Assembly (NCBI GenBank): GCA_027859055.1
Contig: JAQIBO010000098.1
Span: 1 to 26,114 of the forward strand
Direction of reading: 5' to 3'
Length of the DNA: 26,114 nt
Source of the DNA: Spirochaeta sp.
GTDB lineage: Bacteria > Spirochaetota > Spirochaetia > DSM-27196 > Alkalispirochaetaceae
Of the stretch, positions 15,958 through 23,374 are shown in pieces. A model generated the notes under the pieces. The model was not told the DNA's origin, ran no database searches, and saw only the letters and a program-made list of their open reading frames with translations. The translations under genes were made by a program, and so were the position numbers. Position 1 is the first letter of the stretch. Every line of letters starts with the position of its first letter.

Positions 15958-16896
15958 ATGCGAATCTTGATTTACGGCGCCGGTGTTATCGGATCCATAT
16001 GGGCGGGAAAACTCGCGGGAATCGGTATTGATGTTACCGTGTTGGCGAGAGGACAACGGTATCACGAGATCCTGGACAGCGGAATAATCTTGCGGGGCGC
16101 ATACGATCTGCGCAATGAGCGGTATCAGGTGAAGGTTATCGAAGAACTGCAGGAGAATGATCTGTACGATTATATCGTCGTGACGGTTCAGAAGACCCAG
16201 GTCGATTCGGTGCTGCCGGTAGTTGCGAAAAATCGATCGGAACGAATCGTGTGCATGGTGAACAACGCTTCGGGGTATGAAACCTGGGCGGAAACCCTCG
16301 GAGAGGAAAGCCTGATGGTTGGATTTCTCTCCGCCGGCGGAGAACGGCAGGATGGGGTGGTCGAGTATTTTATCGGAAGAGGCGCGATACGGTGCTTTCA
16401 GACCACCACATTCGGCGAATACTCCGGTGCAAAAACGGCGCGGCTCGCGGAACTGATAGGCCTTTTCCGACGCGCGGGGATACCGGCAGTCGGCACATCC
16501 GATATGGACGGATGGCAGAAAACCCACGTTGCAATCGTTACGGCAATCGCCAACGCGCTTTACAAGCATCAGTGTGATACCTATCGACTTGCGAGTTCAC
16601 AGGCTGATGTAAAGCTCATGCTGGATGCGGTTCAGGAAGGATTGCTGGTGCTCAAACGGTTGGGACATCGATTGACACCGTCAAAGCTGTGGTATATGAA
16701 CCTGCCAACACCGGTGCTGGTTCCAATCTGGCGTGTCTTCCTGAACACGAAGATGGCGGAAACCGCAATTGCGCGGCATACCCGGGTTGCCCGGTCCGAG
16801 ATGCAGCAGCTGCAAAGAGAGTTTGATACCCACATATCCCTTTCAGGGGTTGCTACACCGGCGATTGACCAACTCAGACCGTATCTGTTTTCGTAA
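15958..16896 (+). CDS. Ketopantoate reductase (ApbA/PanE) family protein
   Basis: This is a predicted cytoplasmic NAD(P)H oxidoreductase of 312 residues. It opens MRILIYGAGVIGSIWAGKL, the Rossmann loop of the ApbA/PanE family, and the C-terminal domain contains WQKTHVAIVTAIANAL with the conserved lysine. GGAGGT (15945-15950) lies seven bases before ATG 15958, which fixes the start even though the frame is open to 15856. True PanE makes pantoate for coenzyme A. This protein diverges in several usually conserved places (for example VTVQKTQ in place of the common VKAxQ motif), so it may reduce another 2-keto acid. It lies 117 bases after the permease gene; a weak stem (ACGGG/CCCGT, 15883-15901) followed by TTTTG is in between. 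Confidence 0.82.
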   Translation: MRILIYGAGVIGSIWAGKLAGIGIDVTVLARGQRYHEILDSGIILRGAYDLRNERYQVKVIEELQENDLYDYIVVTVQKTQVDSVLPVVAKNRSERIVCMVNNASGYETWAETLGEESLMVGFLSAGGERQDGVVEYFIGRGAIRCFQTTTFGEYSGAKTARLAELIGLFRRAGIPAVGTSDMDGWQKTHVAIVTAIANALYKHQCDTYRLASSQADVKLMLDAVQEGLLVLKRLGHRLTPSKLWYMNLPTPVLVPIWRVFLNTKMAETAIARHTRVARSEMQQLQREFDTHISLSGVATPAIDQLRPYLFS

Positions 16897-16901
16897 CCGA
16901 G

Positions 16902-16933
16902 GTCTCCTTCGAATGTCAGTATTCGAAGGAGAC
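16902..16933. terminator. Perfect 13-base-pair hairpin between convergent genes
   Basis: GTCTCCTTCGAAT (16902-16914) and ATTCGAAGGAGAC (16921-16933) pair perfectly around a six-base loop. It lies between the reductase stop (16896) and the convergent PAP2 gene, whose last codons form one arm. It has no T-run on either side, so it may be a stability hairpin or a weak bidirectional terminator. Confidence 0.55.
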
Positions 16934-17677
16934 GGTCACCCCGACCGGCGATACGGCAACCTCCACGCGGTCGGAGGAGTTCCGTGCGTGTAATTGTGGG
17001 ATAGCCCAGCCGAATAACGTACCGATCGCCGCACCGGCGAGAACATCGGTAACGAAATGCTCCCCCGACGCAACGCGGAGCGCGCCCGTCCCACAAGCCA
17101 TCGCATAGCCAATGGCTGCGGCTGGTCGCGTCAAAGATGGGGGAGCGCCTTCAAGGATCAACGCGGTGGTGAGGAATGACGCTCCCATAAACGCGTACGC
17201 CGTGTGTCCCGATGGAAGCGAGGCGCGGTCATCCTCCTCCAGGTCCGCCGGGTCCCTGTGGTGCGCGTACGGCCGCCAACGGGGAACGCCGGCCTTCAAT
17301 AAATCCTTTGTCGCGGTTGTGAAGAGAAACGCTTCAAGATACATCGTGCTGTAGGTGAGAGCATCCGCCACGTTCCGGGAACCGTAGATCCCCGCGACTC
17401 CCGGTGCGAGTAATGTCGCGATTGCTGTAGCCGTTCCCGCGCGATCAAGGGTGTGGTCGTAATCGCGCATCAGGCGGCGATCCACCCACGGTAGTTCTCT
17501 TGCATCCGGCGGAGAGCCATCGACGGGATTCACAACGCGACTGGTCGCGAATAAACCAACGGAGGAAACCGCGAGGGGTATGTCCAGAGCGGGAGAAAGG
17601 CGGAACGTTGACGTTTCCGCACTCACCGGAAAGGCCAGTACAAAAAGGGATATTGCCAGACAGATTTTTTGAACCAA
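16916..17677 (-). CDS. PAP2-family phosphatase, exported
   Basis: This 253-residue protein has an N-terminal signal sequence (residues 1-20, ending PVSA) and several hydrophobic segments. The three acid-phosphatase motifs are intact: KAGVPRWRP (Lys128 to Arg135-Pro136), PSGHT (155-159), and Arg201 with GEHFVTD (His207, Asp211). Family members dephosphorylate lipid phosphates such as phosphatidic acid or undecaprenyl pyrophosphate at the periplasmic face. The start is TTG 17677, six bases after GGAGGT (17689-17684). That Shine-Dalgarno is buried in a hairpin (17683-17709), so translation may be regulated. It follows the HXXEE gene and the sigma-54 activator on the same strand, possibly as one operon. 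Confidence 0.85.
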   Translation of the reverse strand: MVQKICLAISLFVLAFPVSAETSTFRLSPALDIPLAVSSVGLFATSRVVNPVDGSPPDARELPWVDRRLMRDYDHTLDRAGTATAIATLLAPGVAGIYGSRNVADALTYSTMYLEAFLFTTATKDLLKAGVPRWRPYAHHRDPADLEEDDRASLPSGHTAYAFMGASFLTTALILEGAPPSLTRPAAAIGYAMACGTGALRVASGEHFVTDVLAGAAIGTLFGWAIPQLHARNSSDRVEVAVSPVGVTVSFEY

Positions 17678-17682
17678 AAGAA

Positions 17683-17709
17683 GACCTCCAGATATGTGTT
17701 CTGGAGGTC
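17683..17709 (-). promoter_or_regulatory. Hairpin sequestering the Shine-Dalgarno of the PAP2 gene
   Basis: On the minus strand GACCTCCAG (17709-17701) and CTGGAGGTC (17691-17683) pair perfectly over nine bases around a nine-base loop. The second arm contains GGAGGT, the ribosome-binding site for the TTG start at 17677. When folded, the site is hidden. The stem is followed by TTCTTTTGG, so it might also act as an attenuator for transcripts entering from the gene upstream. Confidence 0.55.
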
Positions 17710-17794
17710 ACATTGACCGCTGGACCTTGCACGGCGGTGACGGTGTGTCTTACGGATTTGTAAGCCGAGAGATGGAACCCGACCGATCCACCGA

Positions 17795-18310
17795 TCACGG
17801 TTCGGGACGCTGTGCGGACCCGTTGGGCAATATCCGACCAAGTGCAAAAAGAGGCCTGAGAGTCAACACGATCGCGATAGATACAACAAGTGTCGCGACG
17901 GCGACCATTCCGGCGTCGGCCCCCGCCGAAACGTGCAATGAAATCAACACAGCGGAAAACGGCAGGTTCAGGAGAACGCCGGTTATCACGCCGGGGGCGT
18001 AGCGTCTCAGGTATATCGTCGCGACAAGGTGCGGAACGACGGCGTTTATGCCCATCATGCCGGCAAATCCAAGGAATAGATAGTTACCGGTACTCCCGGT
18101 TCCGGCGGAGAGCAAATCCGCCGCCAACGCCAGAAAGCCGAAGACCGTGACAACGAAAGCCGCAAAGCGAAATTCGTCGGACCCGACGGCGCGCTGGAAA
18201 CGCGGTACCGTTTGTGACCAGGCGGGCAGCCATAACCCCTCTTCGACGTTGTGCAACATAAACCCGAGAAGAAAGAGAGTTTTCCACTCAAAAAACTGGT
18301 CGGCGCTCAT
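17795..18310 (-). CDS. HXXEE-domain membrane protein
   Basis: This 171-residue membrane protein has about five hydrophobic segments. The naming motif HNVEE (His20, Glu23, Glu24) is in the first helix, and the second characteristic region, NAVVPHLVATIYLRRYAPG, follows in the middle. The biochemical role of this family is not known; the conserved histidines and glutamates suggest metal binding or catalysis in the membrane. AAGGA precedes the ATG at 18310 by nine bases and overlaps the tandem stop codons of the activator gene 15 bases upstream, so the two are almost certainly co-transcribed. The C-terminal tail is short and polar. Confidence 0.85.
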   Translation of the reverse strand: MSADQFFEWKTLFLLGFMLHNVEEGLWLPAWSQTVPRFQRAVGSDEFRFAAFVVTVFGFLALAADLLSAGTGSTGNYLFLGFAGMMGINAVVPHLVATIYLRRYAPGVITGVLLNLPFSAVLISLHVSAGADAGMVAVATLVVSIAIVLTLRPLFALGRILPNGSAQRPEP

Positions 18311-18325
18311 CGATACGATCCTTTA

Positions 18326-19882
18326 TTACGTTTCCCGCCCAAAAGGTACGCCGAGACGGCGCATTTTATGGCGCAACGTGCTTGGGTTCGTCTGCAGGAG
18401 GGCGGCTGCCCCGTTCGGGCCTTCCACGACTCCGCTCGTTTTACCCAGTGCCAGTCTGATGTGGGCGGCCACAACCGTGTCCAGGGGCATCACATGCGAA
18501 TCCGAGGGGGCGTGTTGCGACGGAACCTCGAGCGATTCAAGCCACGTAAAGCTGAGCCGTCCGCCGCGACAGAGTATGAGCGCGCGTTCAACTGCATTTT
18601 CCAGCTCGCGTACGTTGCCGGGCCATCGATACTGCTGAAGCCACTCCATCGTTCCAGGTTCGAGGTGCGGTGTCGAAATAACTCCCATTTCCAGCGCTTT
18701 TTTTTCCACAAAGTGATGAACCAGAGCCGGAATATCCGACCGTCGCTCCCGAACCGGCGGAATCCGAATCGGAAAGACGTTTATCCGGTACCATAAATCC
18801 TCGCGAAACGTGCCCTCCGCTACCAACTGTTCCAGATTACGGTGCGTTGCGGCTACGATACGGACGTCAATCTCAACGGTATCGGCGCCACCCACCCGTT
18901 GAACCGTTGATGTCTGGAGAACCCGAAGCAGGCGAACCTGGACGTCCGCCGGGAGTTCCCCTATTTCGTCAAGAAAAAGGGTGCCGCCGTGTGCCAGTTC
19001 GAAGCGGCCTTTCTTTTGCGCGGTCGCGCCGGTAAACGCTCCCTTTTCGTGGCCAAACAGCTCGCTGTCCACGAGGGCCGGCGGAATAGCGCCACAGTTG
19101 ATTTTGACAAACGGTCCGTCCCGTCGCGGCGAGGTGTCGTGTATGGCGTCGGCGATGACTTCCTTGCCGACCCCGGTTTCGCCCAGAAGAAGTACCGGGC
19201 TGTCAAGCCGTGCAACACTGTCGACGAGCCTCATCACCTCCGCAAGTCCGAACGAACCACCCACAATATCGTCGGTGGCAACTCGGGTCTCGGTGGAGAG
19301 GTAGCGATTCTCCGCTTCGAGGCGATCTCTGAGTCGCGCCAGATCATGGTGGGCCAGGGCGTTGTTCAGCGCGATGGCGAACGGCTCATTCAACCCCGCC
19401 ATTATCGCGCGTTGCGCTTCGGTGTAACGGTCCTGCCCGACAGCGCGTAGGACAAGAGATCCCTGGCGTCGACCATCCAACAAAAGGCGCATGATGAGCA
19501 AGGAAGACTCCGGAACCTCGGCAAAAAACGATGCCCGTACGGACGATGATGCCGGGTCCTGTGCGATGCGGTTGACGATGCGTACGTCCGCCAACGTTTT
19601 TCCGCGTAGTTCGTCTTCAACCGTTTGCGGCATCGGCATTACCAGCGGCGTTGCAAGCATGTTTTTCTCGCCGTTGCTGTCGGCGGTGGCGATCGTTTTT
19701 ACCGAATGCATCTTCGTGTCCAGGACGTTCATGCGGAGTTCATCCAGGGGCACGACACGCGAAAGGACACTGAACGCGTTGCCCAGGCCCTTGGCCAGAT
19801 CCAACGTCCCGCAAACCCCGGTTGTTATTGCCCGAAACAACGTGAGCTCTTCCACAGATCCTCCATCTGGACATTCCGTCAT
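18326..19882 (-). CDS. Sigma-54-dependent enhancer-binding protein (GAF, AAA+, Fis)
   Basis: This activator of up to 518 residues opens sigma-54 RNA polymerase promoters by ATP hydrolysis. Residues 12-180 form a GAF-like sensor domain. The AAA+ core follows with Walker A GETGVGK (234-240), the sigma-54 contact loop GAFTGA (281-286), Walker B TLFLDEIGE (301-309) and the WPGNVRELEN sensor region. The C-terminal Fis-type helix-turn-helix covers about 470-515. The input is through GAF with no receiver domain, so it senses a small molecule or redox signal rather than a kinase. The start may be ATG 19882 or, with GGAGG (19864-19860) upstream, GTG 19855. A sigma-54 promoter and repeated elements lie just upstream, facing away. 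Confidence 0.93.
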   Translation of the reverse strand: MTECPDGGSVEELTLFRAITTGVCGTLDLAKGLGNAFSVLSRVVPLDELRMNVLDTKMHSVKTIATADSNGEKNMLATPLVMPMPQTVEDELRGKTLADVRIVNRIAQDPASSSVRASFFAEVPESSLLIMRLLLDGRRQGSLVLRAVGQDRYTEAQRAIMAGLNEPFAIALNNALAHHDLARLRDRLEAENRYLSTETRVATDDIVGGSFGLAEVMRLVDSVARLDSPVLLLGETGVGKEVIADAIHDTSPRRDGPFVKINCGAIPPALVDSELFGHEKGAFTGATAQKKGRFELAHGGTLFLDEIGELPADVQVRLLRVLQTSTVQRVGGADTVEIDVRIVAATHRNLEQLVAEGTFREDLWYRINVFPIRIPPVRERRSDIPALVHHFVEKKALEMGVISTPHLEPGTMEWLQQYRWPGNVRELENAVERALILCRGGRLSFTWLESLEVPSQHAPSDSHVMPLDTVVAAHIRLALGKTSGVVEGPNGAAALLQTNPSTLRHKMRRLGVPFGRET

Positions 19883-19967
19883 ATTTGACAGCTTGCCGGT
19901 TAACTGTCACACGCAACGGCCGCTTCTGTCAAATACGGCAGTTTCTTTTTGGCTCCGTTCTGTTAAT
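19883..19967 (+). promoter_or_regulatory. Enhancer-like repeats for the sigma-54 activator
   Basis: ATTTGACAG (19883-19891) and its exact inverse CTGTCAAAT (19926-19934) flank another CTGTCA (19904-19909); a variant CTGTTAAT is at 19960-19967. The sites lie about 60-110 bases upstream of the sigma-54 promoter, the usual distance for upstream activating sequences. They also sit at the start of the activator gene, so autoregulation is possible. Confidence 0.5.
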
Positions 19968-19993
19968 TTCATCTGCTGTAGAGACTTATATAC

Positions 19994-20010
19994 TTGGCAC
20001 GGAACGTGCT
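19994..20010 (+). promoter_or_regulatory. Sigma-54 (-24/-12) promoter
   Basis: TTGGCACGGAACGTGCT matches the consensus YTGGCACG-N4-TTGCW with a single mismatch, and the invariant GG and GC are ten bases apart. It faces right, away from the enhancer-binding protein gene. Transcription should start near 20020. GCACG-GAA-CGTGC inside it is also a small palindrome. Confidence 0.65.
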
Positions 20011-20067
20011 TAAGGTAGGTACGGAGGACCGAGTGCCAAACTTACGACGGATACAAACGGCCCGGCG

Positions 20068-20469
20068 GTGTACGTCGGCGGGCGTGGTGGAATCGTTCTT
20101 TGGGACCGACTGGCGGTTGGTGGCGGTGGGTATATCGGGATTCCCGAGGAGGATAGTGAGGGTGGTACGGCCGGGTACGGCGGGCTCGTCATCGAGGTTC
20201 TTGGGCCCTCCGTCGGCGCGATAGGAATCTCCTGGGATCTCCTTCTCGGCGCAGGCGGCGCTGACTATGATGCTCCCACCTGCGGCGATTCAGAGTCGTT
20301 CCTGGTGGCGGAAGTGGGCGTGAGCCTGAATGTTAGGGTGGCTGAGTTCCTGACTGTTTCGCCGACCGTCCGGTACCTTCAAACCGTTCCGCTTGCATCA
20401 GAAACGGAACGTAGTAACGATTTGACCGGCCCGAGCGCCGGACTGCAATTACGCTTCGGGCGGTTCTGA
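20068..20469 (+). CDS. Outer-membrane beta-barrel-like protein fragment, probably 5'-damaged
   Basis: The C-terminal part looks like a small outer-membrane beta-barrel. It has alternating glycine-rich strands (VYVGGRGGIVLWDRLAVGGGGYIG), a middle GLVIEVLGP strand, and a last strand ending RFGRF with a terminal Phe. Family-like sequence begins earlier in the same frame (YGGPSAKLT, from about 20020), where no start codon exists. An in-frame TAA is at 20011-20013, and a hydrophobic signal-peptide-like stretch (about 19939-19986) lies before it. So either the true gene is broken by this stop, or translation starts at GTG 20068 without a signal. GGAGGA at 20023-20028 serves no in-frame start. The sigma-54 promoter upstream and terminator downstream define the transcript. 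Confidence 0.5.
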   Translation: MYVGGRGGIVLWDRLAVGGGGYIGIPEEDSEGGTAGYGGLVIEVLGPSVGAIGISWDLLLGAGGADYDAPTCGDSESFLVAEVGVSLNVRVAEFLTVSPTVRYLQTVPLASETERSNDLTGPSAGLQLRFGRF

Positions 20470-20484
20470 CCCGACACGTTCCGG

Positions 20485-20515
20485 GACAGGCCGGCGTACT
20501 CCGGCCTGTCTCTTA
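20485..20515 (+). terminator. Rho-independent terminator after the beta-barrel gene
   Basis: GACAGGCCGG (20485-20494) and CCGGCCTGTC (20501-20510) form a perfect ten-pair stem with a six-base loop, followed by TCTTAAT. It starts 15 bases after the stop codon. The T-rich side faces the plus strand, so it serves the rightward transcript. Confidence 0.7.
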
Positions 20516-20535
20516 ATCGTCAATGAACGTTCCCC

Positions 20536-21894
20536 CTACTTTTTGACCACCGTGACGATCGAGTGTGCCGGCAATTCCAAAACGGTGCCCGACCGCTCGC
20601 TCCCCGACCGTTCGTGATCCGTTGCAATTTCCACCCGGAGATCGTCGTCCGACTCGTTCATAACGACGGTTACCAGCGATCCGTCCGGCGTTTCAAACGC
20701 CACGTGGGAGGCGGCTGTTTCAGACAACGCAGCGTCGGTCGAGGAGATGCGCGTAGAGCCGGGGGGAACAAATCTGCTGAAATGGCCGATGTACCAGTAG
20801 GAACTGTTGTAGTGCAGCTCTCCGGATCGCGTGTCGGCGATGATCGGAGCGTCGCAGTTGTTACCCACGTGGTTCGGGCCGCCGGTTTCGTCCAGGACGA
20901 TGTTCCAGTCGATCCAGCCTTCCACCCAGTTCCGCAGATCACCGATGATGTTGCGTCCGTATCGCTCACCGGTAAACCACTGACCGAGATGTACGCCGCC
21001 CTCCTGACACCCTTCGGTAAAGATAAGATGGGTGTCCGGGAAGGAATCGTGGACCGTGCTGAGGTTTTGAAACTCCTCGGACCCGTACCAATGGTGTCCC
21101 ACGCCCCACACGTATCGGGAGGCGGCGGGATCGGAAAGCACCTCCCGGGCGCGCTCAAACACCAGATCCCGGTTGTGATCCCATATTAACAGCTTCACCG
21201 CTTCCAGCCCGTTTTCATGCAACGCGGGCCCAAGATGATTCTTAACATAGTCCCGCTCCTCCGCAGCCGAGTAGCGGCAGGAGTCCCAGGTCTGCGTGGC
21301 GGCCGGCTCGTTTTGCACGCTGATCGCTTGAACGGGAACGCCTCTGTTACGCATGGCGTACAGGTATTTGACCACATACTGCGCCCAGGTGGAGTGGAAC
21401 TCGGGAAGGAGCTTCCCGCCGTTGTTCATTTCGCCGTTGGTTTTCATCCAATCCGGAGGACTCCAGGGAGATGCCAGGAGAAACAGCGGCGCGCCCGCAA
21501 CGGTTTGCGCCTGCCGCACAACAGGCAGTACCCACCGTTCTTCTCTCGACAGATCAAACGAATTGAGGCTCCGGTCGTCCGGTGACACGTAGGTGTAGTT
21601 CTCAAGCGAAAAGTCGCATGAGTTGATGTGGAGCCTGCTCATCGTGTACCGGTGGCCAACCGCAGGGTCGAAGTACGCGGTAATCACCTGATCCCGGACG
21701 CGCTCGGGAAGGCGGGAGAGGGTGTATGCGGCGGCTTCGGTGATCGCCCCGCCAAACCCGCGAATCCGTTGATACCTGACGGTCGGGTCTACCACGATTT
21801 GGATGTCGCAGTCACGGTGTCCCGCGGGGACCTGGTCGCATGAAATCGGGGTGAGGCGTTCAGCCTCATCCCGACGTGTTCGAAATACTTCCAC
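20536..21894 (-). CDS. Glycoside hydrolase family 30 (glucosylceramidase-like)
   Basis: This 452-residue retaining glycosidase has an (alpha/beta)8 barrel with a C-terminal beta domain. The family pattern is clear: GFGGAITEAAAYTLSRL near the start, SPWSPPDWMKTNG, acid/base Glu196 in SVQNEP, and nucleophile Glu294 in LIFTEGC. Bacterial GH30 enzymes of this type act on beta-glucosides such as beta-1,6-glucans or glucosylceramide-like substrates. No signal peptide is visible, so it is probably cytoplasmic and acts on imported sugar. The frame is open to 21960, but that start lies in the loop of a strong hairpin. GTG 21894 is the best standard start; CTG 21903 has better spacing (six bases) from GGAGG (21914-21910). 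It follows the sugar-binding protein gene. Confidence 0.9.
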   Translation of the reverse strand: MEVFRTRRDEAERLTPISCDQVPAGHRDCDIQIVVDPTVRYQRIRGFGGAITEAAAYTLSRLPERVRDQVITAYFDPAVGHRYTMSRLHINSCDFSLENYTYVSPDDRSLNSFDLSREERWVLPVVRQAQTVAGAPLFLLASPWSPPDWMKTNGEMNNGGKLLPEFHSTWAQYVVKYLYAMRNRGVPVQAISVQNEPAATQTWDSCRYSAAEERDYVKNHLGPALHENGLEAVKLLIWDHNRDLVFERAREVLSDPAASRYVWGVGHHWYGSEEFQNLSTVHDSFPDTHLIFTEGCQEGGVHLGQWFTGERYGRNIIGDLRNWVEGWIDWNIVLDETGGPNHVGNNCDAPIIADTRSGELHYNSSYWYIGHFSRFVPPGSTRISSTDAALSETAASHVAFETPDGSLVTVVMNESDDDLRVEIATDHERSGSERSGTVLELPAHSIVTVVKK

Positions 21895-21944
21895 GGTGTT
21901 CAGTTGTTGCCTCCGTTGGGAAAGTTGGGCGCCGTCCGGGGCCA

Positions 21945-21972
21945 GCCGGGCGCCGCCCACGCGGCGCCCGGC
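21945..21972 (-). terminator. Strong GC hairpin between the binding protein and GH30 genes
   Basis: GCCGGGCGCCGC and GCGGCGCCCGGC pair perfectly over twelve bases around a four-base loop, starting eight bases after the binding-protein stop. It lacks a T-run. It may cap and protect the binding-protein mRNA so that it is more abundant than the enzyme mRNA, or act as a partial terminator. Confidence 0.55.
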
Positions 21973-21979
21973 CCGACAC

Positions 21980-23257
21980 TTATTGCGTTGCCGCGACCGC
22001 TCGGTTCCATGTCCGGTCGAGGGTCGTGATGATCTCGTCCTGAGTCACCTGGCCTGAGTAGTAGCTTTGCAGCAGTTTGGCCGTTTCGTCTGTTACCGCG
22101 CCGGGAAGGGAGAGGTCCAGGTAGGCATGCCCCTCGGCGACGTATGTCAGCGCTTCCTCAATCCAGGGAAAGACCTGGTAGTCGTGAAACTCGGCTACCG
22201 GATTGAACTTCAGTTCCTGAAACAGCGCAACGGAGTCGGTTTCGTCCAACAGGTAGTTCAACAGTTCCAACGCCATTTCCCGGTTTTCGCTGGTGGGCGA
22301 AACGGCGACGGAGGTGGATGTAGCTAGGTTAATCATCGCCGCGTCCGGGTTATTGCTGACCGGCAGCGGGGCCACGCCAAAGTTCACGTCCGGATTGGCT
22401 TCCAGAATCGATTCCGCCATCCAGGGACCCTGAACCCACATCGCCGCGTCACCGTTGGCAAAGGCGGTAGAACCGGCAACACTCCCCACCTCAAACGGTC
22501 GTTCCGTGCCGTTTGCCATAATGAGATCGATGATTTCGAAGACCTGCGCGACGTCGGCGTAGGACGCGTTTCCGGCGTTCATCGCTTCCACGAAGTCCGG
22601 GGCTTCGGTGTTGACGGTGCCGCCGAGCGAGAGCGCCATCATCAGCTGTGGTATCCACGACTCCTGGAACGCCAGGACAAACGGCGGCGTGCCGGCGTCG
22701 TTCAAGGTCTCTGCGACGGCTTCCATTTCGGAAATCGTCCGCGGCGGGGTCAGCCCGTGTTCGGCAAAGATATCTTTGTTGTACAAATAGCCCCATGCCA
22801 GACTTTCCAGCGGCAGAGCCACAACCTTGGAGTCGTACGTCACCGTGTCGCGCACGCCTTCATACAGATCATCCACAAACGGTTGATCCGAAAGGTCGCT
22901 CAGGTACCCCGCTTGATAGTAGGTGGGGATGTCGGCGATCGCATGTAGCGTGAACAGATCGGGCGCGTCGTTGGACGCCAGGCGCGTACGCAGGATCTGG
23001 TCGGCCTGCTCCGCGTTGGGCATCTCCAGTTTAATGGTGACGTCGACGTTGTTTTCCGCCAACTGTTTCTGCCGAAACTGTTCGAAATACGATTCGAACT
23101 GATCCTGAAACCGAGGGAAACTCATAAACACTTTGAGTTCCACTTTTTCGGGTCCGGGTTCCCCTGCAGACGATTCGTTTTGACCGGCGGCAAACGCCTG
23201 ACCGGCAAATAGTGCGACCAACAGGATTGCGGTCGCCAGGATGGTGGTTCGTTTCAC
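21980..23257 (-). CDS. ABC transporter sugar-binding protein (family 1)
   Basis: This 425-residue periplasmic or surface-bound protein binds an oligosaccharide for import. The signal peptide spans about residues 1-23 (ending QAFA, then AGQNESS), the same junction style as the TRAP binding protein. Family 1 hallmarks include ANGDAAMWVQGPWMAESI, a mid-region substrate-site motif, and the C-terminal EFHDYQVFPWIEEALTY region. GTG 23257 is chosen because AGGAGG lies about eight bases upstream; the longer frame to 23332 would bury the signal sequence. No ABC permease or ATPase genes are adjacent, so the partner must be outside the window. Control by the AraC-type regulator encoded upstream is likely. 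Confidence 0.9.
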   Translation of the reverse strand: MKRTTILATAILLVALFAGQAFAAGQNESSAGEPGPEKVELKVFMSFPRFQDQFESYFEQFRQKQLAENNVDVTIKLEMPNAEQADQILRTRLASNDAPDLFTLHAIADIPTYYQAGYLSDLSDQPFVDDLYEGVRDTVTYDSKVVALPLESLAWGYLYNKDIFAEHGLTPPRTISEMEAVAETLNDAGTPPFVLAFQESWIPQLMMALSLGGTVNTEAPDFVEAMNAGNASYADVAQVFEIIDLIMANGTERPFEVGSVAGSTAFANGDAAMWVQGPWMAESILEANPDVNFGVAPLPVSNNPDAAMINLATSTSVAVSPTSENREMALELLNYLLDETDSVALFQELKFNPVAEFHDYQVFPWIEEALTYVAEGHAYLDLSLPGAVTDETAKLLQSYYSGQVTQDEIITTLDRTWNRAVAATQ

Positions 23258-23315
23258 GATGGTATCCTCCTTGCGTGATCTTCTGTAGTTGTACTCCACG
23301 ACCCGCACGGCGTCT

Positions 23316-23353
23316 TTGACAGATATTAGCATTGACGGTTGGACAAAATTGAC
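23316..23353 (-). promoter_or_regulatory. Three GTCAA direct repeats upstream of the sugar-binding protein gene
   Basis: GTCAA occurs three times on the coding strand (plus-strand TTGAC at 23316-23320, 23332-23336 and 23349-23353), with steps of 16 and 17 bases. The spacing suggests a site for a DNA-bending, monomer-array binder such as the AraC-type regulator encoded next door. I did not find a convincing -35/-10 pair. Confidence 0.3.
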
Positions 23354-23374
23354 CCGGCGCCGGACACGGCCCGA

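Noticed and set aside
21895..21960. GTG 21960 as the GH30 start
   Set aside because: It lies in the loop of a perfect 12-pair hairpin with no ribosome-binding site, and the added residues are Gly/Ala/Arg-rich without family similarity.
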